A DNA stretch of 64,000 bases from Wolfiporia cocos. Its lineage: Eukaryota > Basidiomycota > Agaricomycetes > Polyporales > Phaeolaceae. The DNA is taken from positions 2,790,001-2,854,000 of the forward strand of contig JACCLO010000011.1 of the NCBI GenBank assembly GCA_029448655.1, read 5' to 3'. The position numbers and the translations under genes are program-made. Shown here piece by piece: positions 45,784 through 56,927 of this stretch (its first letter is position 1; every line of letters begins with the position of its first letter). The notes under the pieces are model-generated. The model was not told the origin of the DNA, ran no database searches, and was given only the letters and a program-made list of their open reading frames with translations.

Positions 45784-48690
45784 TCACCTCCCTCCTCCCA
45801 GTCGTCCAAACATGCTCTTTGCCCGCTGCCCCGGGGGACCGGGCGTGCGACCTCGTTCCCATCTCCCCACATCCGAGCACCCTCCCGACTCACTGGGAGG
45901 GGCCTCCTCCTCATCGTCAGCACGCTGTTTGCCCTTCGCCTTCTCAGATAGCCTCGGAGTGCCCATGCTGCCCGTGAGCTTGAGGGACGAGCTGCGCGTC
46001 AGACCCGTGCCCTTACCCTTCTCCTGGCCGCCGGCACGATCATCGCGATCGATGACCTGCCGTGATCGCGACCGGGCACGTTGCGGGACCGCCAAGAAGG
46101 CGACTTCATCATCGCTACTCAGATCCGCCGCTGATGTAGGAATGACCGGTCTGTCCGAGCTACTCATCATGAAGGACACTCTGCGGCCCACCGACTTGCT
46201 CCGTCCTCTTGCGACGGACTGCGAACGTAGGACGGGCGATGAAGGCCCAGATGAAGAGCGTCCTGAAGTACCCGACAGCGGTGAAGAAGGCGGCAGTGTA
46301 CCGTCGGAGAAGGCTGAAGTAAATGGAGGTAATGGTATATCCGACATGGGGGCAGCGTCGAATGACGACAAGCGGGATGTACTCGCGTCATACAAGGACT
46401 CCACAGCTTGACGGCGCTCAGAGTGCAGCTGTCTGTGACGCGGGGATGGCATAGCAAACGGCGGAGGATACGCGGGTTTAGATCCTTGAAACCCCGACAT
46501 CCCGGGCGAGGAATGCAACAGATACGCAAGATGGTGCCACATTTGAACGATTTGGTAGTACCACTGAGGATCATGTGTCATCGGTGGCGGGTACTGTTCG
46601 TTCACTCGCGGCATGTAAGACATTATCGGCGAGTGCATGGATGAGAATGAATCCGACGAGGGAACATGTAGCGCATGATGTGCACGGGAGTGGCGGCGAT
46701 GCCCGTCCCCGTCTGCACAACGAGAGCAACGATAAGGAGGGGAACTATCACAATTATGGGAACAACTCTGCGTACCGCTTTCGTCGGCTGAGCGTGGTTG
46801 GGATCTCGCTCTCCTCGCAGGGACTCCATATGATGCACGACGCGAAGATGGCCCGGGCTGATCATCTCGTGTCTGGGATCGATAATAATTGGGATATGAG
46901 GCCAGATCTTGGTCGTCATTCTCGGACTCTCCGGATCCGGATGACGGTGACAAGGATACGACCCGTTTGCGTTTCCGGCTCCTGAGAGGAGCTGCAGACT
47001 TTGCACGTCGTTGTCTAGCTGATCCAGGGGATGGTGGCTCATTGGCCAACCGCAAGGCAGAGGCACTGCTAGCGTGCCTCGCAGGAAGTTCGTGCTCACC
47101 AGGATCGCCTAAGTTAGTTGTAGAGGATCTCTGCTTGCCTTTTCCTTTGTCCACTCGGGTAGCAGCGATATCGGTGTCAGAGTCGTCAGCAATACGTCGA
47201 GCGCTACGTTTGGGCGAGACACGTTGAATGTTTTTGAACGGCATGGACGCTCCCGGGTTGTAAGGTATTGCAACCTCCGCCACGAGTCTGGAAGTTGAGG
47301 CTGCATTACTCGGTCCTAGCGTAGCCTGTCTCAACAATTTAGTCGATGTCGTGGCCTTCTTTGCGTTATGCGGCCGCAACAAAGCACGAGAAGCTTCAGT
47401 AACGCCAATCTCAGCATGTGATACGGCGCTTTTATACCGTGGCCTCGGTTTCGGCCGTAGCGGAGGTGACGGGAAATGGGGGACTACAGGGTCGGAGTGA
47501 GACACAATATCCGGTGTACATGATTGAACTGAAGGAGGGGGAGTTAGTAGCTGGGATTTGGAACTTTGTGGTATCGGCGGAGGAGACATGTTGGTCTTCC
47601 TCTGCGCGGGAGTCTTCGATCTACCTCGAGGGATGGACCGTGCACGGGGCGGCGATGGTTGTCTTGACGCGTTCTGGGTGGGACCTCTAGACTTTGTACA
47701 TCTGACAGGAGGGGGGGAAGGCGAAGGCGAGGACATCACGTCGATAATGTCGTTCACTTGCGAGGGACGAGGCTTCCGCGGTCTCGCTGGAGTAGACGTG
47801 TCCACAGCCCAGACTGCTAGTTCGTCTTCGGACGAGCTAACATAGTTCTCAAACGGGTCGTCCCCGAGTGGATCTATATGAGGGAGAGAACGGGGCGCCC
47901 TAGCCTGCTGCCCGGCTCGCGGTGCATCAGATGTGCGTCTACCGCGACTCCGGGATTTGCTACGCGGCTGAGATGTGGCACGTTTGTCTGGAGTCTTCGG
48001 GGCTTGTGGGAGCCTCAATGATACCGGGTCCATGGCCACTTCCTCTTCGTCTGGGTCACCAAACATCTCCTTCCGGCGCTGTTCGGCTTCCAAGAACTCC
48101 CTGAGATCCTGTGCATCTGCAGGATCCATCTCTTGCACGGGCGGCACATGGCGTCTCTCTTTCTCCAGCTCTATCTCGTCAGAGATGTTAGCCTCTGGTG
48201 CGAACGCGTCGAGCTCGTCTGCATCGTCGTCTTCCCCGCCCGCGGTGCCGCCATCACTGCTCGCATCATTCGCGTCCGTTGAAAGGCTTCCTCCGGCAAA
48301 GCAACCTACTTCGTATTTCTTCGATAAGCCGCGCAGGACGCCGTGGTCTTCGACGATGGACCAGTCACGCAAATCTATGATGTCGTCCTGATCGAGCGGG
48401 CGAGTGTACTGATCCCCTAGCTGGGACCATGTATTGAGCAGACGCAGCGAGGCTGCTTTCCGCATCTCATGGATCTCTTTTGCGTAGTCATTTGGCAACA
48501 AGGAAGATCTAGATCTACCTATGCTGCTCAATGGGGTCGCCGTGAGCCGCGGTCGCTTGGAAGGCGGCGCCTTGTCCTTGTCGGGAGTGCGCGCGGGCAG
48601 TGGTGGTCGGGAAGGAGAAGAGGATGGGGTGAGTGGCGATGACGGACGCGATACAGCCTTGCCTTTGGAAGTGCTGCCATGTCCACTCAT
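45784..48690 (-). CDS. Long disordered single-exon protein, 968 residues
   Basis: A continuous open frame from ATG 48690 to the stop at 45784, in contrast with the intron-rich neighbours. Upstream in-frame ATG at 48711 is possible. Most of it is Ser/Pro/Arg-rich low complexity. The only well-ordered block is near the N-terminus: LPNDYAKEIHEMRKAASLRL, LNTWSQLGDQYTRPLDQDD and IIDLRDWSIVEDHGVLRGLS. Further on are an acidic patch (GGEDDDADELDAF), many RS-type nuclear stretches, and a Cys/His patch CSHNCDSSPPYRCSRC near residue 715 that could bind zinc. The DNA is under 63% GC with no obvious rearrangement. I do not recognise the family; the features suggest a nuclear, regulated scaffold protein. 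Confidence 0.8.
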   Translation of the reverse strand: MSGHGSTSKGKAVSRPSSPLTPSSSPSRPPLPARTPDKDKAPPSKRPRLTATPLSSIGRSRSSLLPNDYAKEIHEMRKAASLRLLNTWSQLGDQYTRPLDQDDIIDLRDWSIVEDHGVLRGLSKKYEVGCFAGGSLSTDANDASSDGGTAGGEDDDADELDAFAPEANISDEIELEKERRHVPPVQEMDPADAQDLREFLEAEQRRKEMFGDPDEEEVAMDPVSLRLPQAPKTPDKRATSQPRSKSRSRGRRTSDAPRAGQQARAPRSLPHIDPLGDDPFENYVSSSEDELAVWAVDTSTPARPRKPRPSQVNDIIDVMSSPSPSPPPVRCTKSRGPTQNASRQPSPPRARSIPRGRSKTPAQRKTNMSPPPIPQSSKSQLLTPPPSVQSCTPDIVSHSDPVVPHFPSPPLRPKPRPRYKSAVSHAEIGVTEASRALLRPHNAKKATTSTKLLRQATLGPSNAASTSRLVAEVAIPYNPGASMPFKNIQRVSPKRSARRIADDSDTDIAATRVDKGKGKQRSSTTNLGDPGEHELPARHASSASALRLANEPPSPGSARQRRAKSAAPLRSRKRKRVVSLSPSSGSGESENDDQDLASYPNYYRSQTRDDQPGPSSRRASYGVPARRARSQPRSADESGTQSCSHNCDSSPPYRCSRCADGDGHRRHSRAHHALHVPSSDSFSSMHSPIMSYMPRVNEQYPPPMTHDPQWYYQIVQMWHHLAYLLHSSPGMSGFQGSKPAYPPPFAMPSPRHRQLHSERRQAVESLYDASTSRLSSFDAAPMSDIPLPPFTSAFSDGTLPPSSPLSGTSGRSSSGPSSPVLRSQSVARGRSKSVGRRVSFMMSSSDRPVIPTSAADLSSDDEVAFLAVPQRARSRSRQVIDRDDRAGGQEKGKGTGLTRSSSLKLTGSMGTPRLSEKAKGKQRADDEEEAPPSESGGCSDVGRWERGRTPGPPGQRAKSMFGRLGGGR

Positions 48691-51574
48691 GGCCTTCAGC
48701 TGTGGCTGCATGAGGGTCGAGGCGAACCCTCGATTAGGAAGGACATGAACTTGCCGAAACACGTGTCACGTGGCCGACATAACGCGACGCGTCCCAACGC
48801 GTCACGCTCAACCGGCGTGGCCAAGCTTGTGTGCGGCCAGCGTATCAGCTCACGAATTCTTTGGCTGCATACAAATATGTGCTTGCCTGATGAGACCATC
48901 CAAGCTGAAGATATCGATCGAATCGCGGGAGAACTATCGAAGGACAGTTAGGTACGTTTGATGCCTTGGACGCGCACGCTGTTGTCGATGTCGACAAAGC
49001 AAATCAAACAGCAGTAATCATCACGCAATTCTAAAGTGCTTGACGCGTCGATTGACAACTATTCGAAGGAGAGAAGTAGACCAAGCGCCATAGCTCGCAG
49101 CGCCCGTGCAATGTGTGTTTGGCATTGAATATTTGCCTCGCGTAGAGTACGATCAGAACATATGGGGTGACAGTGAATACGTGAGAAGTCTAGTAGCCCC
49201 CTGTTCGCTTTCTGGACGTCGCTGACAATAGAGTTTGCTACAGCCCTGTCAAAGTCGTCCCGATTCTATACTGACATCATCCCGGAAACACTTTATACGG
49301 CGCCGTGATGATGAAGCTGAAGGCCGGCACACGGTAATCAGCTCACTCAGCTATGCATATGACGTCTATGTGCGTCATACTCCACTCATACGTCAATTAT
49401 CTCCAGCGGACTTTCACCTTCCGGAGATGCCGAAGAATACGCATAGGCAGAGCGAAACTTGGCGGAACGAGAGAGGCTACAGGTGCCAGGAGCATTTTGA
49501 TTGGTACAGCGCAGCGGTGCGGGGCAGCTGAGAGGCACACAGACACAGCCTGGTCATCGATCGAAACATGCTCTCCAGGACGGGAGGCGTGTTCATGTCG
49601 AGAAGTCCAGCAGGTCAGCCCTCGAAGTCAGCACACAGAGAGTGGCGCACATTGCGGCTTCAATACTCGAGGTATTGTCGCACGTTCGAGGAATCATATG
49701 CGCATATTAGTCTCTGACTAAACGGCGCGACCGCATATGTGGGGATCCGCAGACCGCGCTATCCATACTCTCGAAATAAGAGTAGTACCATCAACAATGA
49801 GCTTGATGTATGAGTACCGACATTTAGCGGACTGGTCTTGCGAATCGATGGAGCGACGGTCTCAAGTATGGTATGACACTAGGTCTCAAAGCTTAGCCGC
49901 CATGCTGCGCATCCCCTTTCGGATACTGCATACAATCTCTGGCCCTTCTCTCAACCGCAATGGTAGATCTGTGGACATAGGTAATCTCTGGGGACGAAAC
50001 CAGTCACCGCATGAGCACAGTATTTGCATGGCGGCCTTGTGTGGCGAAGGTAGATCTTACCACGCATTATGTCCGCATTCCGTACCTCCATACGGCCTTC
50101 GCATCATGTCAGAGGCCAGATCCAATATTCCTAAATCGCTCGCTATCAGGATCGCCACTGAGACATGGTCACGAGAGGAATTGTTGTAGGATGCTACACG
50201 TGTACCGGTGAGAGAAAATGCCTGTATATTGAACACCAACATCTGACCGGTGCCCATGCTGTACGGGATCTCTTGCCGTTTTCCTGCACACGTAGGAAAA
50301 AACGGCCCTTGTCCGGATGTACGGCACAGCTTTGAGATAACATGCGCCACAGGCTGCTGCCTATCTCAAACTGTGAGCGAGAAGCAGTAGAATTTACTAG
50401 GGAATTTCAGATTCGGGGGTTAAAACTGGTCACAAGAGCACCGTGGACGGCGGTGACAGGACAAGGAGCTTATGGCAATCTGATGACTTGAGAACGAGGA
50501 TCTCCGATTGGGCAAGATCGACGACTGCGCAATCGCATCGCTGCATGCCATAGGACATGAGTGTAACGGAAGCATAGTAAATGGATCTGGATGCCGCGGA
50601 AGACATTTTGATTCCGGATGAACATGGAATCCACTAATGGTTGTTGTAGCGCATTCGGAAGTTAAGTTCAACCGAGTGGCGTAGCCGACGGCGATCGAGT
50701 GATCGGCATGCGCCGTAATCCTTATGGGCGTCTACCATTCTCCCTTCTCCCTTCGATGTCTTGCGGGCATGCTCGGGTCGGCAGGGAGAAGGCACGAAGC
50801 CTCGCCGCAGCATTGCGCCTGACTGTCTGTATCTGACTTACAAGAACGAATCCTTGTGAGAGTATGGACGAACGTGTCAGCGAGCTTCAGCTCGAGGTTG
50901 CTAACACTGTCCTGTACCCCAGCCGCATTGCGAGGCGCACTAGATCGCGACGTATCACACGCCTCTTACATGAGTGTCGCAGACTGCGGGGAGGTCTGAT
51001 TCAAGCCCAAGCACTCCGAAGCTGTGTACTCCATGTCACACGAGCTCTCTAAAGACTCAGATCTCCCTTATCTGTCAACAAACTCGAACGTCCGTGATTC
51101 ATCCGAATGGCGCCGCCGTTCTCCATTATTATATGATGGCACGAGCCTTTAGCTCAAGATGGCTCGTGTGATCAGTGCTGCAGCTCTCGCTGTGCCTGCT
51201 TAAATGCAGCATGGAGGTCGAGCCTCAACTTAGACCTGTTGTCAACTTCCTCCGACCTCTGATATCAGTTTCCCCTCAATGTCTACAAGCTCGTCAGTGC
51301 GGCGTTCTGCTGTCAAGGCTAGTCTCGATGTGTCACTTACATTCTAGACGGTACTGACCAAGCTCATCAGCGGACTCAGTACACTTGGTCGTCGAATGCT
51401 AGGCCTCGCAGCCATTTCGAAGACTTCCTTCACGAGATTGGCGCAAGTGCGCAGGCGCACCATTTATGTTGCATGCCTCGTCAATGTGTGTATGGCAGAT
51501 CTCTGCTGTGTGCTTCACTGACGGACTCGTTTTGACCATTAGCGTGCATGAGCAAGCAACATACCGCTGGGCAC
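48691..51574. other. 2.9-kb stretch without a supported gene
   Basis: Includes the promoter of the disordered-protein gene (CACGTG at about 48765, ACGCGT nearby). Frames at 49235-50190 show no motif or splice structure. A plus-strand frame at about 51020-51160 (EAVYSMSHELSKDSDLPYLS, NSNVRDSSEWRRRSPLLYDG) looks coding-like but has no confident start or partner. It could be a remnant of an N-terminal exon. Confidence 0.35.
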
Positions 51575-52358
51575 ATGGCAACACAGTCGATCTCGGCCAG
51601 TAATGTTGCTTCTGAGGTGAAGGGATCGCTTTAAGTCAATACAATATCTAATGGGCTTATTTCAATAGGCAGACCGCAGAAGGGCGACAAGTGACCAACC
51701 AGTTGCTCGGTCGAGACCTATAAGCCCGGGAAGCTCTTCATCTAGCAGCTCTCCCATCGATTTGCCACGCGGGGTCTCGCGCTTCTTGGCTGGATCGCCC
51801 TTTGACTCGTATAAAGCAGATCCCTCGATTGCCCTCGACAAGCACAATCACAACGCGAACGACGACTACTTCAACATTCCTGTCCGTCAGAAGCGACGAT
51901 CCACCCTGCAGGGGACAATAGACGCTGCGGCGTTACCAGACCTGTTTCCGAGACAGAATCACGCCCATTCTAGAGTGGACTCACCTGATCAACTCGTCGC
52001 GGAGCCACATCATTCCGCTACTCCGAACCACTTCCTTAGCCGCTCTCCGTCCCGCGATTCCCTGTCCACGGCGTCGTCTTCAGAGGCACCGGCGACTCCG
52101 AGAACACAAGGTTCCTCCATTGAACAAGAGCTGAGACCGTCCTTGGCGGATCTAGAGCACGCTTCGAGATTCAGAATCCGTGCCATGTGCGTGACCTGCA
52201 AGAAAAGTGGCTCGAACTTCCCCGGCTGTTTGAAATGCGGAGACAAATGGTGCTCGAGGGATTGCAGGCTAAAGGGCAGCAACGGGGCGAAACATGCGTG
52301 CCAGGGACGGAATCCACTGGATTCCCAAATGCCACGGCCGCCCATGAGCGAGTTCTGA
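51575..52358 (+). CDS. MYND/HIT-like zinc-module protein, tandem paralogue 1
   Basis: Exons 51575-51616 and 51669-52358 give 243 residues. The 14-codon first exon (MATQSISASNVASE) joins by a phase-0 GT-AG intron. The middle is disordered (PGSSSSSSSPIDLP). The C-terminal module is ASRFRIRAMCVTCKKSGSNF followed by PGCLKCGDKWCSRDC and HAC: C-x2-C-x9-C-x2-C-x4-C-x3-C-x9-H-x-C, eight ligands as in MYND or HIT fingers. Such fingers bind peptides or RNA-processing partners. The downstream paralogue at 53146 shares this module and the intron position, so the pair arose by tandem duplication. Function is unknown. Confidence 0.8.
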
Positions 52359-53145
52359 CACTATAGATAGCAAACATAGCTCGTGCATACCCCGCCGCAG
52401 TCGAGGCTCACCATCACAAAACGCGTCGTCTCACGCTTACCATTACTGTATCAGCTGTACCGGTTATGCAATGTATTATATCCCCGCTGTCACGGTCGCT
52501 TCCCGGTGAGCTCATTTGTCCGACGTAAGGTGGCCGCCGCACATAATATTGTGCGGCGGCAACAAGTTAGGTGCGGAGATGTGATAATGTGAAACAAATT
52601 ACGGGAGTATCTGATAAGATAATGTCAGGCACAGCCTCACACAGGCTGGGTTCTCCGCGATCGCCGGATCTGCGGTCTAGAAAATCGCTATAGATTTACA
52701 GTATGCAACCGCAACGGACTGCCTCGAAATCGCCTTTTGCTTAAACCCGCATTCCATCCAGGTTGTCTCATCCGCTCATTTGGATTTGGAGCGGTGAAAC
52801 AGATAGAAGCGGTTAGGTGGGGACTGATACGAAAGATACGAGTCGGCTATCAGGGGACCGAGTATATCTGGTCCGCAGGTCATTCAGGAATTACCTCCTT
52901 CCACCGCCCAGCTCAGTGAGCTTCTACACAACAGCGCCTGTTCTGACCAGGGTCCTACAGACGCCGCATTGGGTCTAGTCCGGTCTGTTGCGAGCAAACC
53001 TCACGTACGGCGGCAAAACACAGACGCTTGTAAGTGTGGTCGTGTGATACCTAATTCTCTGCAAGCACGTAAGACGGCGTGCTCATATAATGTACAAAAC
53101 TTCTCCAGAGGTCATTTGCACAACCTCCCCGTGTCGACCATCAAA
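52359..53145. other. Spacer between the tandem paralogues
   Basis: About 790 bp, without a supported gene. It must include the promoter of the second copy. Confidence 0.5.
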
Positions 53146-54163
53146 ATGTCCACTATGGTGGTATGCCAGACGGAGGAGACGACTTGGGTGTGCGAGGTAC
53201 GTTGTCGAATTCGGTCGGACTCATTGGTTTGTATTGCTTACGCCCATCCAGGCGAGCGGCCCGTCGAGGTCGGCCCACACCGTGAGTGGCCATGCTCGTT
53301 CGTCAGAGTATGCAGGCACGAGTTCGACGGCGGCCCTAGTGCGCGACAGCATAGCCGCGGCCAATGGCCACAATCATCGTGCGTACGCACCCCAAGACGG
53401 TTCCAATAGCGCATGCACCGCTCTTATTCAAGGGCTACCCTCGATTTTGAAACTTAAAGCTGGGCCTCGAGGAGGCTCACGCCGTCGCTCGCAGTCAGAG
53501 GCAACACCCGAGCGCACGACTGGCGCCAGAGATTCCACCAAGGGCGGCCCCATTCCGGCGGACTGTTCACACCATATGTCGCGCCATGCACACCACACTC
53601 GGATTTCATCCTTGCTATCTCCTCCCAAAATTGCGCCAGCAGTGCTGCACACTGCGCAGGACGAGCTCGAGCTGATCGGCTCGTTTGCACCGACTAGCCC
53701 GTCCCGCCAGTCCCTGCGTTCGCTTCTTGCATCAGCACCGGGCTCGCCTGCTATCGGGCACAGTTCGCGGCGTTTAAGCGATGCTGATATCTACGACGCT
53801 TCTGAACACTCCTCTCGCTCTGCGCTCCCACGTCTCTCAGTCGCAATCCCGTCAATTTGTCGCACCCCATCCTCATGCACAGACTCGGAGTACTTCCCTA
53901 CCGCGCCATCATCGGCCGGCCCGGCAACTCCCGCTCGGGAGCATTCTCCCTCCCCGAGACTGAAGCACAGTCCGCTCCATCCAGTGCTCGAGCATCTGGA
54001 AGATTCCTCGAAGTTCCGCATACAGGCCAAATGCGCCAGTTGCAAGAAGACGGGCTCAAATTTCCCGTGCTGCCCGAGATGCGGAGAGAGGTGGTGCTCA
54101 CGCGAGTGCAGATTGCAAAGTAGCGGCGGAAAGAGGCATGTTTGTACGCTCCGTGTGGACTGA
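53146..54163 (+). CDS. MYND/HIT-like zinc-module protein, tandem paralogue 2
   Basis: Exons 53146-53196 and 53252-54163 give 320 residues. The 17-codon first exon (MSTMVVCQTEETTWVCE) is followed by a phase-0 intron at the same relative place as in paralogue 1. The middle is longer and disordered (SASTPS-rich). The C-terminus has SSKFRIQAKCASCKKTGSNF, PCCPRCGERWCSRECRL and HVC: same ligand spacing as paralogue 1, with an extra Cys before the third ligand. The two modules match in most positions, whereas the middles share little. Similar size and exon order argue for a recent-to-moderate tandem duplication with rapid change outside the zinc module. Confidence 0.82.
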
Positions 54164-54569
54164 TATCACTCTCATATTTGCTCTCGCTTACCTTGGACGT
54201 GGATTATTCCCTTCTGTATGCTGTGACATCCTACCTACCTCCATTTGTATTGTACCTGTTTTGTAGACCAATGGCAAATTACGTGCTCTGGCACGGAATG
54301 GCATATCGGCAGACGAAGTCGACGGCGCTCGCTGATAGGGAACGTCAAGGGAACGTCAAGACTGTCACTCAGCTATCGGGAGCGAGGTCGTGCAGCTAGT
54401 ACAATCAGGCGTCCATGAGGGCGTAGAACTTCAAAAAACCAATACTAGGGAGCTATCTATAGCGCCGTAAGATGAGCTGCGGTGAGGAACAATGAGGAGA
54501 CACGCCTACCGCGACAGCACTACGATCCGTACGACGCCCCGTTGCCGGGAGAACTAGTTCCGTCATCTA
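54164..54569. other. Convergent intergenic region
   Basis: About 400 bp of 3' flank between paralogue 2 (+) and Bud22 (-). No gene is seen. Confidence 0.5.
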
Positions 54570-56178
54570 TCAGAAAGTAATCTTTTTCCCCTGAGCGGGC
54601 ACAATCGAAGGGTTAAGCTTCTCCTTAAGTCGTCGCTTTGCCTCCCACGACGGATGCAGCGGTTTGTCGTCCCGCTTCTGTGGCGGCGTCGCGGAACTGT
54701 GTGTAGCTGCCGCCGGACTCCTGTTTTTGGACCAATCCTTGTCGATTGGTGGCGCGCTGAACGCTGGACGAGCGCCGGCCTGGGGAGGTCGCGTATCGCG
54801 CGAGTGATCTTTGGGATTGAATTTCGCTTGCTTGCTGCGACGCGGATCGCGCGCGGCGGCTTCGCGTTCTTTCTTAATGTGATTCGCGTGCTTACCGTAT
54901 TTCTTCTCCCAGATCCTATAGAGGTACAATCGGTCGTGTGACACAGATTATGAGAGACTACGTACGCTCTGCGAGCCCGTTGGCCACGCCGGTTCTTGCG
55001 AACGCCGTCCGCGACGTTCGCTTCCGCGTCGCTAATGTCAGAGGCATCGGAATCGCCGCGTGTGAAACCCACCGAAAGTGAAGGCAGGAAAGTGGACTCG
55101 GCTGTCGCTTTTGTCTTGGAGCTGCTCGCAGCCGGCGCAGGCTTGGCCTTCGATACATTAGAAGCCTTAATTTTGGATGGGGCCTTCGCAAGGAGACGGT
55201 CGTCATCGGGTGAGGACCCTTCACCCGAATCACTACTCTCCGCAGCAACTTGACCCCCGGCATCGTCCACGGATCCCGACTCCCAGCCATCGTCTTCTTC
55301 CGAGTCATCCCGCACGGACTCCCATCCTTGCTCATCTGCATCGGACGGAGCATCGTCCTCGGGCTGACTGTCGTTTTCGCTCTCCTCAGCGCTATCGGAC
55401 GGATGCGACTCCTTGCGCTTAGTTTTCCGCGGTCGCTCTTGATCGTCAGGAGCACCCGAGACGAAAGTTGATGCCTTTTTCGCTTCCGGGTCGCAGATTT
55501 CCATCAAAGCCCCCACCGATTTTTTCAATTCGGCGGCGAGAAGCTTCGAGCTTAGAAGTCTGTCTTCAGCCTTGCGGGCAGGTGTACCTTCCTTAGAGAG
55601 TACCGGAGGGTCAGATGGTAGCTCGGCGGTGATTGCATCTTGGACGTGATTGTGACGAACGAGACGTCGTTCTTTGTTCAACTTGGTCTTGAACGCAAGA
55701 TTCGCCAACTTGACATGGCTCATGTGCTGCGCATGGCATGAGGTAGACCTTCCGTAGTGAGGATTGTCGTAAGCACCTTGTACGTTTCTAGTTCAATTTC
55801 CAGGTCCTTGATAGATTCATGTCCCGGCTCCTTCGCCCTGGCGATCATGAGAGTTGTAGGAGCTTGAGATGGAAAACGACAGCAAGAGCTCGCACCTAAG
55901 TGACTTGAGCTTCTTGATGACCTTGCGTGTCTCCACGGATTTTGCGATCTTTACAGAGGCACGTATCTTTGCAACCTCATTATGCTGTGTGTGCCATGAG
56001 CCTATGAAGGCAGAACCAAACATTCCGATGACTTACTAACTTGCCCTTGACTTTCCTGGCTATCTCATCCTATGCTTCAAGCGGGATGCTGAGCATTACA
56101 TGATCCCCACGTATGCAAGTCACACACCTCGGTGGGAGCAGAAGTTCTCTTTCGTTTCACTCCGCGCGATTCGGACAT
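54570..56178 (-). CDS. BUD22: Bud22-family rRNA-processing protein
   Basis: Minus-strand exons 56178-56128, 56069-56037, 55984-55896, 55837-55777, 55726-54966, 54915-54570 give 446 residues. The N-terminal helical part (HNEVAKIRASVKIAKSVETR, KVIKKLKSLRAKEPG, KHMSHVKLANLAFKTKLNKE) is typical of Bud22/SRFBP1. A long acidic, Ser-rich spacer follows (EESENDSQPEDDAPSDADEQ). The C-terminal signature GQRARRAIWEKKYGKHANHI and LHPSWEAKRRLKEKLNP ending in GKKITF is characteristic. Bud22 works in 18S rRNA maturation in the nucleolus. Intron borders are all GT-AG and the split of the start region over three short exons is needed to reach the ATG. Confidence 0.92.
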
Positions 56179-56927
56179 GTTGAGGACTCTGTCTTTGGAA
56201 AGCTATACAGAGAGTACGAGCAAGTTATCGTATCATCAAGTGTCTGTATAGGAAGCAGGCAGAATGTTGGAGCACTGGTGAGCGTCAAACTGTAACGGTG
56301 GGGTGACATGGGCGTCTGACGACTTCTTTGAAAGCCACATACGATACTGTCAGAGGCCGAATCAATCTCTAAAACCCTACTAGTTACCAAACTCACGGAC
56401 CGACTCTTAAAGCGGTAGTATAGCACAACATACAAGGCGTATTAGAAGAGGCGAAATGAGACGTCCGACAAACTATGGGCGGCACGGCATACAATAGACG
56501 AGGCCCCGTGGGGGTTTCGCTCTGGCATGGCCATTGCCAGAACGAAAGCGAGGGTAGGGATGCCACAGAGGCGTGTGCTCGCGGCGCAATTTCCGTCTCG
56601 GCACTGCAGGACGAAATGTGCGCACTGCGCGGGTCAAGATCACGCGAAGTAGAATCGCCAGGATACCAATAATGCCACGCACGACGTAAATTGATATGTC
56701 TAGATTCGTTTCCAGTGCTAAGATGCACCATGCACTACCACAAGCTGACCACTAGAGGAGTTGTATTGATCAAAATAACGCCGTCTCGTGCTTGACGCGA
56801 GACTGCTGCAGCTGGTGTACATGTAGTAACTCCTAATGGTGCCAATACGCCTATCGATTTTCGATGATGTAGATACAGTCGTCAACATAGACATGCTCGA
56901 GTTGTTTACAAGACAACCCTTGTACAT
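56179..56927. other. Intergenic region
   Basis: About 750 bp between the Bud22 promoter and the 3' end of the 2OG oxygenase gene. Frames here lack splice or motif support. Confidence 0.45.

Noticed and set aside
48530..48748. Plus-strand frames opposite the disordered protein gene
   Set aside because: Shadows of the 2.9-kb minus-strand reading frame.
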